Positions 11,801 to 24,780 of a stretch of 64,000 nucleotides of DNA are shown piece by piece. The notes under the pieces were generated by a model. It saw only the letters and a list, made by a program, of their open reading frames with translations, was not told the origin of the DNA and searched no databases. Within the stretch, counting starts at the first letter, position 1; every line of letters begins with the position of its first letter. Both the position numbers and the translations under genes were made by a program. Source of the DNA: Pachypanchax playfairii (taxonomy: Eukaryota; Chordata; Actinopteri; Cyprinodontiformes; Aplocheilidae); the NCBI GenBank assembly GCA_006937955.1, contig SSNP01000083.1, positions 705,502 to 769,501 of the forward strand, in the 5' to 3' direction.

Positions 11801-14800
11801 AAACCAACACATCACTGCTAACATGATGATAAACCAACACATCACTGCTAACATGATGATAAACCAACACATTACTGTGATAACATGATGATAAATCAAC
11901 ACATCACTGCTAACATGATGATAAACCAACACATCCCTGTGCTAACATGATGATAAACCAACACATCACTGCTAACATGATGATATACCAACACATGACT
12001 GCTAACAGGATGATAAACCAACACATCACTGTGCTAACATGATGATAAACCAACACATCCCTGTGCTAACATGATGATAAACCAACACATCACTGTGCTA
12101 ACATGATGATAAACCAACACATCACTGTGCTAACAGGATGATAAACCAACACATCACTGTGCTAACATGATGATAAACCAACACATCACTGTGCTAACAG
12201 GATGATAAACCAACACATCACTGTGATAACATGATGATAAACCAACACATCACTGCTAACATGATGATAAACAAACACATTACTGCTAACACGATGATAA
12301 ACCAACACATCACTGTGCTAACATGATGATAAACCAACACATCCCTGTGCTAACATGATGATAAACCAACACATCCCTGTGCTAACATGATGATAAACCA
12401 ACACATCACTGTAACATGATGATAAACCAACACATCACTGCTAACATGATGAACCAACACATCACTGCTAACATGATGATAAACCAACACATCACTGCTA
12501 ACATGATGATAAACCAACACATCACTGTGCTAACATTATGATAAACCAACACATCACTGTGCTAACATTATGATAAATCAACACATCACTGCTAACATGA
12601 TGATAAACCAACACATCAATACTAACATGATGATAAACCAACACATCACTGCTAACATGATGATAAACCAACACATCACTGCTAACATGATGATAAACCA
12701 ACACATCACTGTGCTAACATGATGATAAACCAACACATCCCTGTGCTAACATGATGATAAACCAACACATCACTGCTAACATGATGATAAACCAACACAT
12801 CACTGCTAACAGGATGATAAACCAACACATCACTGCTAACATGATAAACCAACACATCACTGCTAACATGATAAACCAACACATCACTGCTAACACGATG
12901 ATAAACCAACACATCACTGTGCTAACATGATGATAAACCAACACATCACTGTGCTAACATGATGATAAACCAACACATCACTGTGCTAACATGATGATAA
13001 ACCAACACATCACTGTGCTAACATGATGATAAACCAACACATCACTGCTAACACGATGATAAACCAACACATCACTGTGCTAACATGATGATAAACCAAC
13101 ACATCACTGTGCTAACATGATGATAAACCAACACATCACTGCTAACATGATGATAAACCAACACATCACTGCTAACATGATGATAAACCAACACATCACT
13201 GCTAACACGATGATAAACCAACACATCACTGTGCTAACATTATGATAAACCAACACATCACTGCTAACATGATGATAAACCAACACATCACTGCTAACAT
13301 GATGATAAACCAACACATCACTGTGATAACATGATGATAAACCAACACATCACTGCTAACATGATGATAAACCAACACATTACTGTGATAACATGATGAT
13401 AAATCAACACATCACTGCTAACATGATGATAAACCAACACATGACTGCTAACACGATGATAAACCAACACATCACTGTGATAACATGATGATAAATCAAC
13501 ACATCACTGCTAACATGATGATAAACCAACACATGACTGCTAACACGATGATAAACCAACACATCACTGTGCTAACATGATGATAAACCAACACATCCCT
13601 GTGCTAACATGATGATAAACCAACACATCACTGCTAACATGATGATAAACCAACACATCACTGCTAACAGGATGATAAACCAGCACATCACTGCTAACAT
13701 GATAAACCAACACATCACTGCTAACACGATGATAAACCAACACATCACTGTGCTAACACGATGATAAACCAACACATCACTGCTAACATGATAAACCAAC
13801 ACATCACTGCTAACATGATGATAAACCAACACATCACTGCTAACATGATAAACCAACACATCACTGCTAACATGATGATAAACCAACACATCACTGCTAA
13901 CACGATGATAAACCAACACATCACTGCTAACATGATGATAAACCAACACATCACTGCTAACACGATAAACCAACACATCACTGCTAACATGATGATAAAC
14001 CAACACATCACTGCTAACATGATGATAAACCAACACATCACTGCTAACATGATAAACCAACACATCACTGCTAACATGATGATAAACCCACACCTCACTG
14101 CTAACATGATGATAAACCAACACATCACTGTGCTAACATTATGATAAACCAACACATCACTGTGCTAACATTATGATAAATCAACACATCAGTGCTAACA
14201 TGATGATAAACCAACACATCACTGCTAACATGATGATAAACCAACACATCACTGCTAACATGATGATAAACCAACACATCACTGCTAACATGATAAACCA
14301 ACACATCACTGCTAACATGATGATAAACCAACACATCACTGCTAACATGATGATAAACCAACACATCCCTGCTAACATGATGATAAACCAACACATCACT
14401 GTGCTAACATGATGATAAACCAACACATCACTGTGCTAACATGATGATAAACCAACACATCACTGCTAACATGATGATAAACCAACACATCCCTGCTAAC
14501 ATGATAAACCAACACATCACTGCTAACATGATGATAAACCAACACATCACTGTGCTAACAGGATGATAAACCAACACATCACTGTGCTAACATGATGATA
14601 AACCAACACATCACTGTGCTAACATGATGATAAACCAACACATCACTGCTAACATGATGATAAACCAACACATCACTGCTAACATGATAAACCAACACAT
14701 CACTGCTAACATGATGATAAACCAACACATCACACTGCTAACATGATGATAACCAACACATCACTGCTAACATGATGATAAACCAACACATCAATACTAC

Positions 14801-17179
14801 AAGATGATAAACCAACACATCACTGCTAACATGATGATAAACCAATACATCACTGCTAACATGATGATAAACCAACACATCACTGCTAACATGATGATAA
14901 ACCAACACATCACTGTGCTAACATTATGATAAACCAACACATCACTGTGCTAACATGATGATAAACCAACACATCACTGTGCTAACAGGATGATAAACCA
15001 ACACATCACTGCTAACACGATGATAAACCAACACATCACTGCTAACATGATGATAAACCAACACATCACTGCTAACATGATGATAAACCAACACATGACT
15101 GCTAACACGATGATAAACCAACACATCACTGTGCTAACATGATGATAAACCAACACATCACTGTGCTAACATGATGATAAACCAACACATCACTGCTAAC
15201 ATGATGATAAACCAACACATCACTGTGCTAACATTATGATAAACCAACACATCACTGCTAACATGATGATAAACCAACACATCACTGCTAACATGATGAT
15301 AAACCAACACATCACTGCTAACATGATGATAAACCAACACATCACTGTGCTAACATGATGATAAACCAACACATCACTGCTAACATGATGATAAACCAAC
15401 ACATCACTGTGCTAACATGATGATAAACCAACACATCACTGTGCTAACAGGATGATAAACCAACACATCACTGTGCTAACAGGATGATAAACCAACACAT
15501 CACTGTGCTAACATGATGATAAACCAACACATCACTGCTAACATGATGATAAACCAACACATCACTGTGCTAACATTATGATAAACCAACACATCACTGT
15601 GCTAACATTATGATAAACCAAAACATCACTGTGCTAACATTATGATAAATCAACACATCACTGCTAACATGATGATAAACCAACACATCACTGTGCTAAC
15701 ATGATGATAAACCAACACATCACTGCTAACATGATGATAAACCAACACATCACTGCTAACATGATGATAAACCAACACATCACTGCTAACATGATGATAA
15801 ACCAACATATCACTGTGATAACATGATGATAAACCAACACATCCCTGCTAACATGATGATAAACCAACATATCACTGTGATAACATGATGATAAACCAAC
15901 ACATCACTGCTAACATGATGATAAACCAACACATCACTGCTAACATGATGATAAACCAACACATCACTGCTAACACGATGATAAACCAACACATCACTGC
16001 TAACATGATGATAAACCAACACATCACTGCTAACATGATGATAAACCAACACATGACTGCTAACACGATGATAAACCAACACATCACTGCTAACATGATG
16101 ATAAACCAATACATCACTGCTAACATGATGATAAACCAACACATCACTGCTAACATGATGATAAACCAACACATCACTGTGCTAACATGATGATAACCCA
16201 ACACATCACTGCTAACATGATGATAAACCAACACATCACTGTGCTAACATTATGATAAACCAACACATCACTGTGCTAACAGGATGATATACACCAACAC
16301 ACCACTCTGCTAACATGATGATAAACCAACACATCACTGCTAACATGATGATAAACCAACACATCACTGCTAACATGATGATAAACCAACACATCACTGT
16401 GATAACATGATGATAAACCAACACATCACTGCTAACATGATGATAAACCAACACATCACTGCTAACATGATGATAAACCAACACATCACTGTGCTAACAT
16501 GATGATAAACCAACACATCACTGTGCTAACATGATGATAAACCAACACATCCCTGTGCTAACATGATGATAAACCAACACATCCCTGCTAACATGATGAT
16601 AAACCAACACATCACTGCTAACATGATGATAAACCAACACATCACTCTGCTAACATGATGATAAACCAACACATCACTGCGAACATGATGATAAACCAAC
16701 ACATCACTGTGCTAACATGATGATAAACCAACACATCACTGTGCTAACATGATGATAAACCAACACATCACTGCTAACATGATGATAAACCAACACATCA
16801 CTGCTAACATGATGATAAACCAACACATTACTGTGATAACATGATGATAAACCAACACATCACTGCTAACATGATGATAAACCAACACATCACTGCTAAC
16901 ATGATGATAAACCAACACATCCCTGTGCTAACATGATGATAAACCAACACATCCCTGCTAACATGATGATAAACCAACACATCACTGCTAACATGATGAT
17001 AAACCAACACATCACTGCTAACATGATGATAAACCAACATATCACTGTGCTAACATGATGATAAACCAACACATCACTGCTAACATGATGATAAACCAAC
17101 ATATCACTGTGATAACATGATGATAAACCAACATATCACTGTGATAACATGATGATAAACCAACACATTACTGCTAACA
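8871..17179. repeat. 8.3-kb minisatellite, 27/30/32-bp units
   Basis: A continuous head-to-tail array in the intron between the WH2-2 and WH2-3 exons of cobl. The basic unit is 30 bp, built from ACTGCTAACATGATGATAAA plus CCAACACATC. A 32-bp form has an extra TG (ACTGTGCTAAC), a 27-bp form lacks one GAT, and ATCCCTG, ACACGATG, ACAGGATG and ATTATGAT variants recur. About 270 copies by length. Because 30 is divisible by three, it creates long open frames on both strands (repeats such as LVYHHVSSDV, CWFIIMLAVM and NQHITANMMI) with no sign of being genes. Recurring variant combinations show blocks were duplicated within the array. Confidence 0.98.
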
Positions 17180-17225
17180 AGTTTGTTGCACATTCAAAAC
17201 CATTGCAGACCTATTAGTCATGAAG

Positions 17226-17400
17226 GGGAAACCGCAATGTTTTCATAATGGAAAACCCGCGGCGTTCTCCTAACGAGGAACCTGCAATGTTCTCATAACA
17301 GAAAACCAGCCAGTGTTCTCGTAACTGGGAACCCGCAGCGTTCTCATAATGAGGAACCTGCAGCGTTCTCGTAATGGGGAACCCAGAGTGTTCTCAAAAC
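17226..17400. repeat. Short diverged 26-bp tandem repeat beside the minisatellite
   Basis: About six to seven imperfect units of roughly 25-27 bp, each with a core like AACCTGCAGCGTTCTCGTAA followed by a G-rich end. It starts about 45 bp after the large array stops and shares no obvious sequence with it, so it is a separate, older or shorter tandem array. Confidence 0.85.
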
Positions 17401-18065
17401 ACATCTGAAGACCTCACCTTATGAAGACCTTCCACATTCTGGCAGACTGTTTTCACCAAACCAATGATGTATGTTTTTTTTGGGATCTTGTACTAAATTC
17501 CAGAGTTTCGACTTCTGGTTGAAAACATTCAGAAGTTTCATCATCAGACAGTTCAGTGTCCACATAGAGGAATTCAAAGGCACTTCAACAAACTCTTATT
17601 TTACATTAATACAAAATATGATAAAGTAACAACAGAGATTTTAACATTCACATTGCATACACAGTAAAATTAGTGATGACTAAATATTAAATGAGTGATG
17701 AAAAATCTGCCTGGTGAAAAGCTCTGGGAGTTCTGATGCTTGTCATGACATCACTGATGCTAGTAAGAATATTTAAGGAGGAACCACTGAGGGTTTTTTG
17801 TTCTGATCTAGAACCACATATTTAGCTTGGAGGTTCTAACAGAGTGTAGAACTCAGTCTTTGCACTTTTTAGATGAGATATTTCACTTTGTATCAAAACT
17901 CTGATATCAAAAGACATGAATGTGTATAAAATGTGAAACATTAGCATTTATTTGCATGAGGATAATATACTTACTGCTGAAATATCTAATCATACTGTAC
18001 ACAGTCTTTATTTGGACCAGACATATTTCATGTTATTATCAGCATAAATCCTGTTAAACTTCTAC
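17401..18065 (-). other. cobl intron sequence, no feature seen
   Basis: The part of the WH2-2/WH2-3 intron next to the donor. AT-rich, with no recognisable element. Confidence 0.5.
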
Positions 18066-18179
18066 CTTCTTCAGCCTGTTCATGTTGTTTTCAGCTCTAA
18101 TGGCAGAGAGAAGAGCAGATACTTTGTTTTCTTCTTCAACATGAGTCCCTTTCCTCGACCTGATGGGGCTGGTGGAGAT
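18066..18179 (-). CDS. cobl: cobl exon with WH2-2
   Basis: 38 codons, phase 0 to 0. A basic start (ISTSPIRSRKGTHVEEENK) leads to the second WH2 motif, VSALLSAIRAENNMNRLKK, which ends exactly at the donor AAG|GTAGAAG. Acceptor is ATTATCTTTAG. It is too short to stand out as an open frame and was found by looking for the third WH2 copy expected for Cobl. Confidence 0.92.
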
Positions 18180-18281
18180 CTAAAGATAATGATAAAGAAA
18201 GAAAAGGTCTCATTTTCAGCCAAACATGAAAACATTAGATGCATTCATTCTTTCTATCTGTAATGTTTGGCTTGATCTCAC

Positions 18282-18488
18282 CTTCTTCAGCCTCTCCCTG
18301 CCTCCACCTGTCTGGATCGCCTCCATCAGGCTGCTGTGCAGAGACGTCTCTTTCTCGATGGATTTAGGGACGACTGGCTTGAACTTTTTAACTGGCCCGA
18401 ACACCATCACAGTCTCAGATCCAGATCCAGGGCCAACATCGCTGTTTGTTTCCCTGGCTGGGGGTGATGCGTTCACATCCTTCACACT
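18282..18488 (-). CDS. cobl: cobl exon with WH2-1
   Basis: 69 codons, phase 0 to 0. It begins SVKDVNASPPARETNSD and continues through a basic patch (VKKFKPVVPKSIEKE) to the first WH2 motif, SLHSSLMEAIQTGGGRERLK plus K at the donor AAG|GTGAGATC. The lysine-rich patch before WH2-1 matches the basic stretch that contributes to nucleation in Cobl (family knowledge). Acceptor is CACTGTTTATTACAG. Confidence 0.93.
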
Positions 18489-18568
18489 CTGTAATAAACA
18501 GTGTGTTGTTTAAATGTTTAAATCTTCAGCAACACACCGGCAACATTTACAGTCTAAATATCACTTAC

Positions 18569-20148
18569 ATTTGTGAGGTCTTGTGGTGGGATTTTGGGGG
18601 CTGGGGGTGGGGGTGGTGTGGAGGATGAGTGCTGACTACTGAGTTTTGGTGGGCTGTAGCTTCTGTGTTGCACATGTTTAATATAATCTGTGTTATTACT
18701 GGCAGTCACACTTTTATGTGTGGATCCTTTGAATTGACTGTGATTGTTCTTGGCTGTGTCTGTGTCCAAAACATCAGAATGTCCTTTGGTGGACACAGCA
18801 TTGGACTGAAACTTTCCCTTTTCTAATTTGACAACTCCAGAATCTTTCCGACTATCTGGGATGGACTCTGGGTGACTGGTGGACCTCCTGGGATCAGTAT
18901 GGATGGGTGCAGATGTCTTATTATTTGACAAAGATGACTGGGAGGACAAGAGTGGAGACTCTTGTTTGGATGGTCCTATTTTCTGGAAGCCAGCAAGAGT
19001 TTGTGTTTTAGATGACTCAGAAGATTCGGGGACTTTAGGGACGTTGGTGGGTTTAGCTGACGTCTTTGGGGTGTATTTAGCGATGGCAGAAGCCACATAA
19101 TGGCTTGAGGTTCGCCTGGATGGTTTGAGGAAGTTCAGCTGTGTTTTCAAGTCTGAAGGTAGAGGAACAAGAACAGGCTTAGTTGGCAAGTGAATGTTGT
19201 TGGATGCTGAACTCTTGTTCTCCACCTCAATCTCCTTTTTGTTTGTAATTGTGACACTCGCAGGATCTTTAGTTTGAGTTTTCATGATCACTTTAGGCTG
19301 GACTTTTTTCATAGATTCAGAAACTGCTGTTTTCTGGTAATCTGTGTTAATAGTACTTGTCGTGGTTTCCAAGGTAACAGTAGGAGCAGCACTGCTCGGG
19401 CCGTTTGTTCTGTCTTTAATGGTTTCAGTCAGACCTTTTCTTTGAGTCGGCGTGTTTTCTCGTCTGTCAGAAGAACTCCAAAACGCTTTGGCTTTTTCAC
19501 AAAGAGGGTCACCCTCAGTCATTTCTGATTTGGATAACCTGTTGACTTTATTATGGGAAATGCCTGCTGTCACCATATTCCCTTGATCATCGATCTTAAT
19601 GGCACCGGTGCGCAAAGTGACAGCGGACTGCGTCGGCGCAGCGTGCGTGGTGGATGGTTTGGAAGGGACCACGGTAAATGTTTTCATACCAAAGCGTGAT
19701 GTGGGATAGTGAGTGATTTTACCGTGTGAAGAACTAAATCTCTCACTGGTTTGGGGAGCTCTTTGTAGTTCTTCCTTGTTTTCAGCAGGAGATGATCTCT
19801 GCATCACTGGTGAATGACTCAGTTTCGTCTGCTGAACCGTCTGAGTGGTAATTTTCACTAGAACCGGATTGATCTCGGCGGTCTTGCTGATTTTTTGAAT
19901 GTTAGGTTTTACTGCTACAGTTTGTTTATCGTCCTTCACGTTAACATCAACACTCCTCCTCTCTTTACGTTTTGACTCTAGTTTCTTCTCTTCTACTTTA
20001 ACATCTTTCGATTTGTTCTCTTGTGGTTTGTTATTCTGCTCAGATTCTTCAGCCTTTGCACGGCGTCTTGGATAACTGACAGCAGCTGTATAAGCATTGT
20101 TGTTTTTGTTCTGTGGCTCCACATCCGACTTTTGACACAAATCTGAAT
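18569..20148 (-). CDS. cobl: cobl large exon, disordered middle region
   Basis: 1,580 bp, 526 full codons after two bases that complete a split codon (phase 1 in, phase 0 out). Low-complexity, S/T/K/P-rich sequence without a folded domain, as expected of the long disordered middle of Cobl. It carries basic stretches such as SYPRRRAKAEE near its start and ends in a poly-proline segment (STPPPPPAPKIPPQDLTN) before the donor ACAAAT|GTAAGTGA. The proline run may bind profilin or SH3 domains (inference). Acceptor is TCCAATATCATTACAG. A candidate upstream ATG at 20167 lies in the intron and is not the start. Confidence 0.92.
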
Positions 20149-20247
20149 CTGTAATGATATTGGACACAAAAATATATCAATAAATGTGATAAAAACTGTC
20201 TTTTTACTCTAGTTTGTAGAAGCAGATGCATTTATTGCTCTTCTTAC

Positions 20248-20397
20248 CATTACTACAAGCCAACTCAGACCTGGTAAGTGGTTTCACCTCCTGCTCAACA
20301 ATGTTATGTTCATGATCCTCCAGTACTTCATCTATGGCTGTGACTGGCACGTACATGTCCACTAAGGACACAGGTATGTCATTGCTTTCGGTGGACG
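20248..20397 (-). CDS. cobl: cobl exon, acidic segment
   Basis: 150 bp, phase 1 to 1, a symmetric exon that could be skipped. It encodes an acidic stretch: STESNDIPVSLVDMYVPVTA, then IDEVLEDHEHNIVEQEVKPL and TRSELACSN. Acceptor is CTCTTTTTACAG and donor AATG|GTAAGAAG. No named domain is recognised. Assignment rests on splice sites, phase continuity and position. Confidence 0.86.
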
Positions 20398-20600
20398 CTG
20401 TAAAAAGAGTATTTTTTGTTGAGATTGTTTCTGTTTGATCTGAAAAAAGATAAACAGATCAAGAGTTACATGTTTAAAGGTTCTTTGTGCCACATGACTC
20501 TCTCATCAACAGGTTTAACCCTTTAATCAGCCAGTTGTGTTTAAAAACACATGTATGACCAGATGACATGATCTGAACTACAGATTGTTGAATCACTCAC

Positions 20601-20710
20601 CTGCAAGATCTGCTTCCAAATCTGCTAAAGTCTGATGGAGCTGAATCGTCAGCTCTGAGTCATCATCAAAGCCGTTGACTGATTGTCCCTGAAGGCTTGT
20701 GTCAATTTGC
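20601..20710 (-). CDS. cobl: cobl exon, acidic segment with DDDSEL
   Basis: 110 bp, phase 2 to 1. Encodes RQIDTSLQGQSVNGFDDDSE then LTIQLHQTLADLEADLA. The heptad-like LHQTLADLEADLA suggests a short amphipathic helix. Acceptor is GTATCTTTCTCAG, donor GCAG|GTGAGTG. Confidence 0.88.
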
Positions 20711-21753
20711 CTGAGAAAGATACAAAGATATGAGGAAAAAGTAACAGCACACATGTAAAAAGATAAATACATAGTTTTATCTATAACACAAAAAAGACTG
20801 TTGTATATGGGCAAAAACAGTACAACACATTGCAAACCTGTTGGATTTTAGTTGGAGCTCTGAACAGATGTTATGTACCATTTTTTTTTTCCATTCAGTC
20901 CTGGCACCACACTAACTCATAAGTTTAAAGAGTAAGTGGAGTTCAGTGGTGGAAGAAAGCAAAAACAAGTTTATATGTTTTAAATTTCATGTTTACTGAA
21001 GCTTGCTGGCTTCGAAACACACTGTTTTACTCACTTCCTTAACTTTTTATAGGGGTTCCAAATAACATTCTTTTGAATTAGTGTCATATTAGGCAGAACA
21101 AATTGGAACAAAAGAGCCAAATTAAATAGCATTTATCTTGTATGATTCTTGGACTGGTCCTCCTTTCCTCAATGGTTTTGAGAAAACAGGGTCATTGTGC
21201 TTTCCTGGAATACTGAGCAGCCAGGAACAGACCCTAGTTTCATTAGGTTTCTTAAAGTGCAAGCGTCAACCCAAGATCCTTAGTCTGGGCAGCCTACCAG
21301 AGTCCTTCACAACAACTTTAAAGGCCAAAAAAAGACATCTGGAGCACTTTTTTTCTTAAAAAAAAACTTCTATAGTGACACATTTTATATTACAAAATTA
21401 AGTGTGCAATTTTCTTATTGGCTGGTTGGAAGTTATTTGTCTGTATCCAGTGCAAATGTTGACAAAAATCAAAGATGCATCTGTTAATACATACTACCTG
21501 CAAAGAAAATATATCAGCACATGGATAAAAATTACTTTAAAGATTCAAATTTCCTCCTGAAATCTCAGAAACATTGTCATCATGCAGCACAGTAAGAGCC
21601 CAGGGTTTAGCAGTGCTGCAGCTACATTTTGTTTGAAGAGTACATCAGGAAGACAACAAGTTGACATGGGAGGGAAAAACTCCTCTAGGTGGAAGGAGGG
21701 TTTATTATTATTATTATTATTTTGGAATGGTGCTTCTCTGTAATAAATCAGAT
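20711..21753 (-). other. cobl intron, no clear element
   Basis: AT-rich intron sequence. Contains a short TTA-type microsatellite near 21700-21720. No exon or bounded transposon was seen. Confidence 0.45.
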
Positions 21754-22167
21754 GTTGGAAAGCTCATTTATTGTCCTTTTAAATGATGCCACATTTGTAA
21801 GGAAAATACATTTGTGGGTTACACCCATGAAAAACTTGCCAAATTTTCACTGCCAATGCCAAACAGCTTTTTCTGCTATTGACTCTTTGGATTTATTTAT
21901 TGGACTGAATGACTGACAGCTAAAGAAACAAGACATATTGGTCATTTAACATTTTATTCATTTAACAAAAATGGTCTCAGTGGCATATGGAAAAATTCAC
22001 TTCCTGGTGCTGGTCACACTGCTGTGGGATGACATCCCATGCTTCAACCAGCAGGCTGTTTGGAATTGGCAGGGAGGATATGGCAAGTGTTTCACTGGAA
22101 CAACCCACAAATGCATTTTCCGCATGAATGTGGCTCCATTTAGGGGGAAGTAAACAGGCTTTCCAAC
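21754..22167. mobile_element. Palindromic DNA element with long inverted ends
   Basis: About 414 bp bounded by GTTGGAAAGC at the left and its exact complement GCTTTCCAAC at the right. The inverted similarity continues inward for well over 50 bp on each side (left CCACATTTGTAAGGAAAATA and right TTTTCCGCATGAATGTGG are related in reverse), so the element would fold into a long hairpin. A related partial copy starts at 39093. This looks like a non-autonomous inverted-repeat transposon; superfamily not determined. Confidence 0.65.
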
Positions 22168-22314
22168 AGTATTAACATTAATTTATTAATCAATTTATTG
22201 CCAAGAAGCATGTTGTTCCAACAAAGAGATAACTGACCAAATGCAAATCTCCTTTTTGTGTGAAGTTTTTTTGTCATGTTAACGTCAGTAGTTCCTCTCT
22301 GACTTCTTCTCTAC

Positions 22315-22633
22315 CTTTGTTTTGGTCTCCAAGTGGCAGATTCCTCATCGTTGTCACTATAAGTGTCCCTCTGTGGTCCCAGTAGTTTCTCTCTGTCCTC
22401 ACTTCTTCCATCCACTGATAAACTCCCATCTGGGGATGTTGGTTGAGTGTCAGATGGAGAACTGACAATGCCAGAGTCTTCGCCCTCTGCAATCACATCA
22501 GGAGATGCATAACCCTGATCAGGCAGGCTGCTGCCAACACTACTGCTGTCTAAGGACAGCATCTCGGCCTCTGGTGCTGTAGTTTCCCTTTTCTGGTCAC
22601 TGGATGATGAGCTCTTTGTTGAATGTTGCCAAG
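22315..22633 (-). CDS. cobl: cobl exon, serine/aspartate-rich segment
   Basis: 319 bp, phase 1 to 2. Encodes AWQHSTKSSSSSDQKRETTA, then a segment rich in S, D, G and P with SLPDQGYASPDVIAEGEDSG, and ends WRPKQ plus a split R codon. Acceptor is CTCCTCTGCTCTTATAG. The donor is AACAAAG|GTAGAG at 22314; the in-frame TAG just beyond is intronic. Many SP and SD sites suggest phosphorylation (inference). Confidence 0.88.
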
Positions 22634-24780
22634 CTATAAGAGCAGAGGAGAAAAGCTTAGCATCAGTATCAGGTGTCAACACAACAAATAAAAGCGTTGT
22701 GTTAGTCGTGGTTAACAACAAAGCAAGCAAATCGAAGCATTTCCAGTGGTTTTAATTTCGGTAAATTAAATTGACTGGGTAAGAGTTTGTATCTAAAAAA
22801 AACAAGTAAAACTGAAGAAAACAAATATGTATGTGAGAACTAAACACAAGGTGCAGAGTCAAGGTTAAAAACTATATTTGTTTTCAAATTTATTTTGACA
22901 CCACACACATACACACACCTTAACCACAAAGCAAAGGCCCAATATACCGATCCAGAATGGAGCATAACCACTTTTGGCTTGATGTGTGGATGGCTTACAG
23001 TAAACAAACTGTTTAATTACATTTTTAACAAACTGTTTTTGGGTTAAAGGGAAACTGGTTTTGCCTCACACCCTCTCATCTCTTCAGTACAGTCAGTACT
23101 GTGGCTTTGGGGGGAATTTATTTAGAGTGTCACTGATCTCACTGAGTTCCAGGCCAAGAGGATAAAAAAGTAGCATTTGTTTGGATTTCTGCAGGCCTGG
23201 CCAGCGTGCACAGTCCTGGGAATTCAACAGGAGATTCTTTAAAAATGAGTCAAACTGTGAGTGACCTTGTTCTTTTTGAAGTATCAGGTGTAAGTGAGAG
23301 TGAGGTTGAGCTTGGACGTGCATCATGCATCCTGCAGTGAGTGTGTTTCTGTGTGTGTGCGTGTGTGGCTTGTCAGATTTGGGTCTAGTCCTAATGGTGC
23401 AAAGGGAACAGTCAGTTCCAGGAGATGCGGTGATGACTCACAGGGCTGTCCTCCCAGCTCTTTCCCAGCAACTGCTGAATCACGTCAGTTACAGCCACAA
23501 TCAGCACACACATACACACAAACTGTTTTACTCTCCTACGTGCTCACACACACAAGCAAACTGATAATTGTAAAACCTTCAGCTCAGAAAAGACCTTAAA
23601 CACATGCTTGTTAAATATAAACAAAGCGTGTTTTCACCCTAAAACTGTCAGTTCACTGATGGGTTATCCGTTAAAGTCTGACATGACAATCCATGCAGAA
23701 CTCAAATACCAAAGTCTTTGTCCATTTTTTGCTGTTTAATTGCAAAATGTCCTTTTCTGTGACAAAAAAACATTAATATGAAGAAATAATTTGCTCATAC
23801 TCGAACGTGCTGAAATCCAGTTGTTCCTAATATCCATGTAGCATCGGTTGGCTTGTTGTAAATATCATAAACCTAAAATTAACTGGCTGCATCTAATATA
23901 TGATGCTTTATTTCTAAATATTCTGATGGAGTTCAATGGCTGCACCCACACAGCACAAAACAAATGTAATTGTTTAACTTTACCTAATTCCCTACAACAT
24001 AATTTCTGAATTCAGTATATTGCTAACACTGAACAAAATGTGAAGCAGTTTGTTTCTAGACCAGTTCCATACAGCTGAGTTTTCTTAGTTTCAGCACGAA
24101 GTGTATTTTACAGTGCAACACAAAACAACCCACTTAATTTATGCATTCCCAACAAGCTTAAACAAACACTCATATAAACTACTATTGAAGCCTTCAAATC
24201 AACTCATTTTATAAGAAATCCACATGCAAAAGCCTCCTTGTATTTCATATAGTCATCATCTGATACAAGTAACAGGTTTAGAATAGATCACAAACCCCTC
24301 CTTACTACCACAGGTTTCAAGTTTCTTAACAGAGCCGTTACATGAAGTACTGAAGAAATATCAACCGTCCTCCAATCGATCTGCAGCTACCACACAGATT
24401 TGCTGTATCATGTAGCCTTGCCCTGCCTGACTGTCTTCTGACCACATTCTTTGTGTCCACTTACAGTGCAGCTCAGCTTCCAGCAATCAGGAGATAAAAT
24501 GTCATGGAACAGAAAGTGTTTTACACATAATACATACTGTTGTTACAAAAATAAGACATATCAAACTAAACAGTCCCTTTGTTTCTGTAAAAGGAAATAA
24601 ACAAAGCAGAATTGGTTAATATTGTGAGTAAAACAATAGAGAACTGTTGCAAGTCTTAACCGGTCTTAAATTAATAAAAAATGATACTGAAGAGTAAATA
24701 GTCCATCAGAAATAAGACAGAATATAGAAAATGAAATTGAGGGTGTCAGATTGAAGAAAGATTGGAGCCAGAGAGAGACT
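22634..24780 (-). other. cobl intron, no clear element
   Basis: AT-rich intron with small CA/GT-rich stretches near 22905-22920 and 23340-23365. No bounded transposon was recognised. Its right end may be the 3' UTR of the alternative terminal exon described at 24781-24824. Confidence 0.45.

Noticed and set aside
8871..17102. Many long open frames with decapeptide repeats (LVYHHVSSDV, CWFIIMLAVM, NQHITANMMI) on both strands
   Set aside because: The 30-bp unit length is divisible by three, so any frame without a stop in one unit stays open. They occur on both strands, frames change where 32-bp units intervene, and they lie inside a cobl intron.
8871..17179. CRISPR-like array
   Set aside because: There are no unique spacers between repeats; units are contiguous, and the DNA is vertebrate.
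18226..19528. Plus-strand open frames opposite the cobl exons
   Set aside because: Antisense shadows of the coding exons, without domains.
18554..20167. The 537-codon open frame taken as an independent gene with its own ATG
   Set aside because: The ATG lies in an intron, before the acceptor at 20149-20150. The frame is one internal exon in phase with its neighbours.
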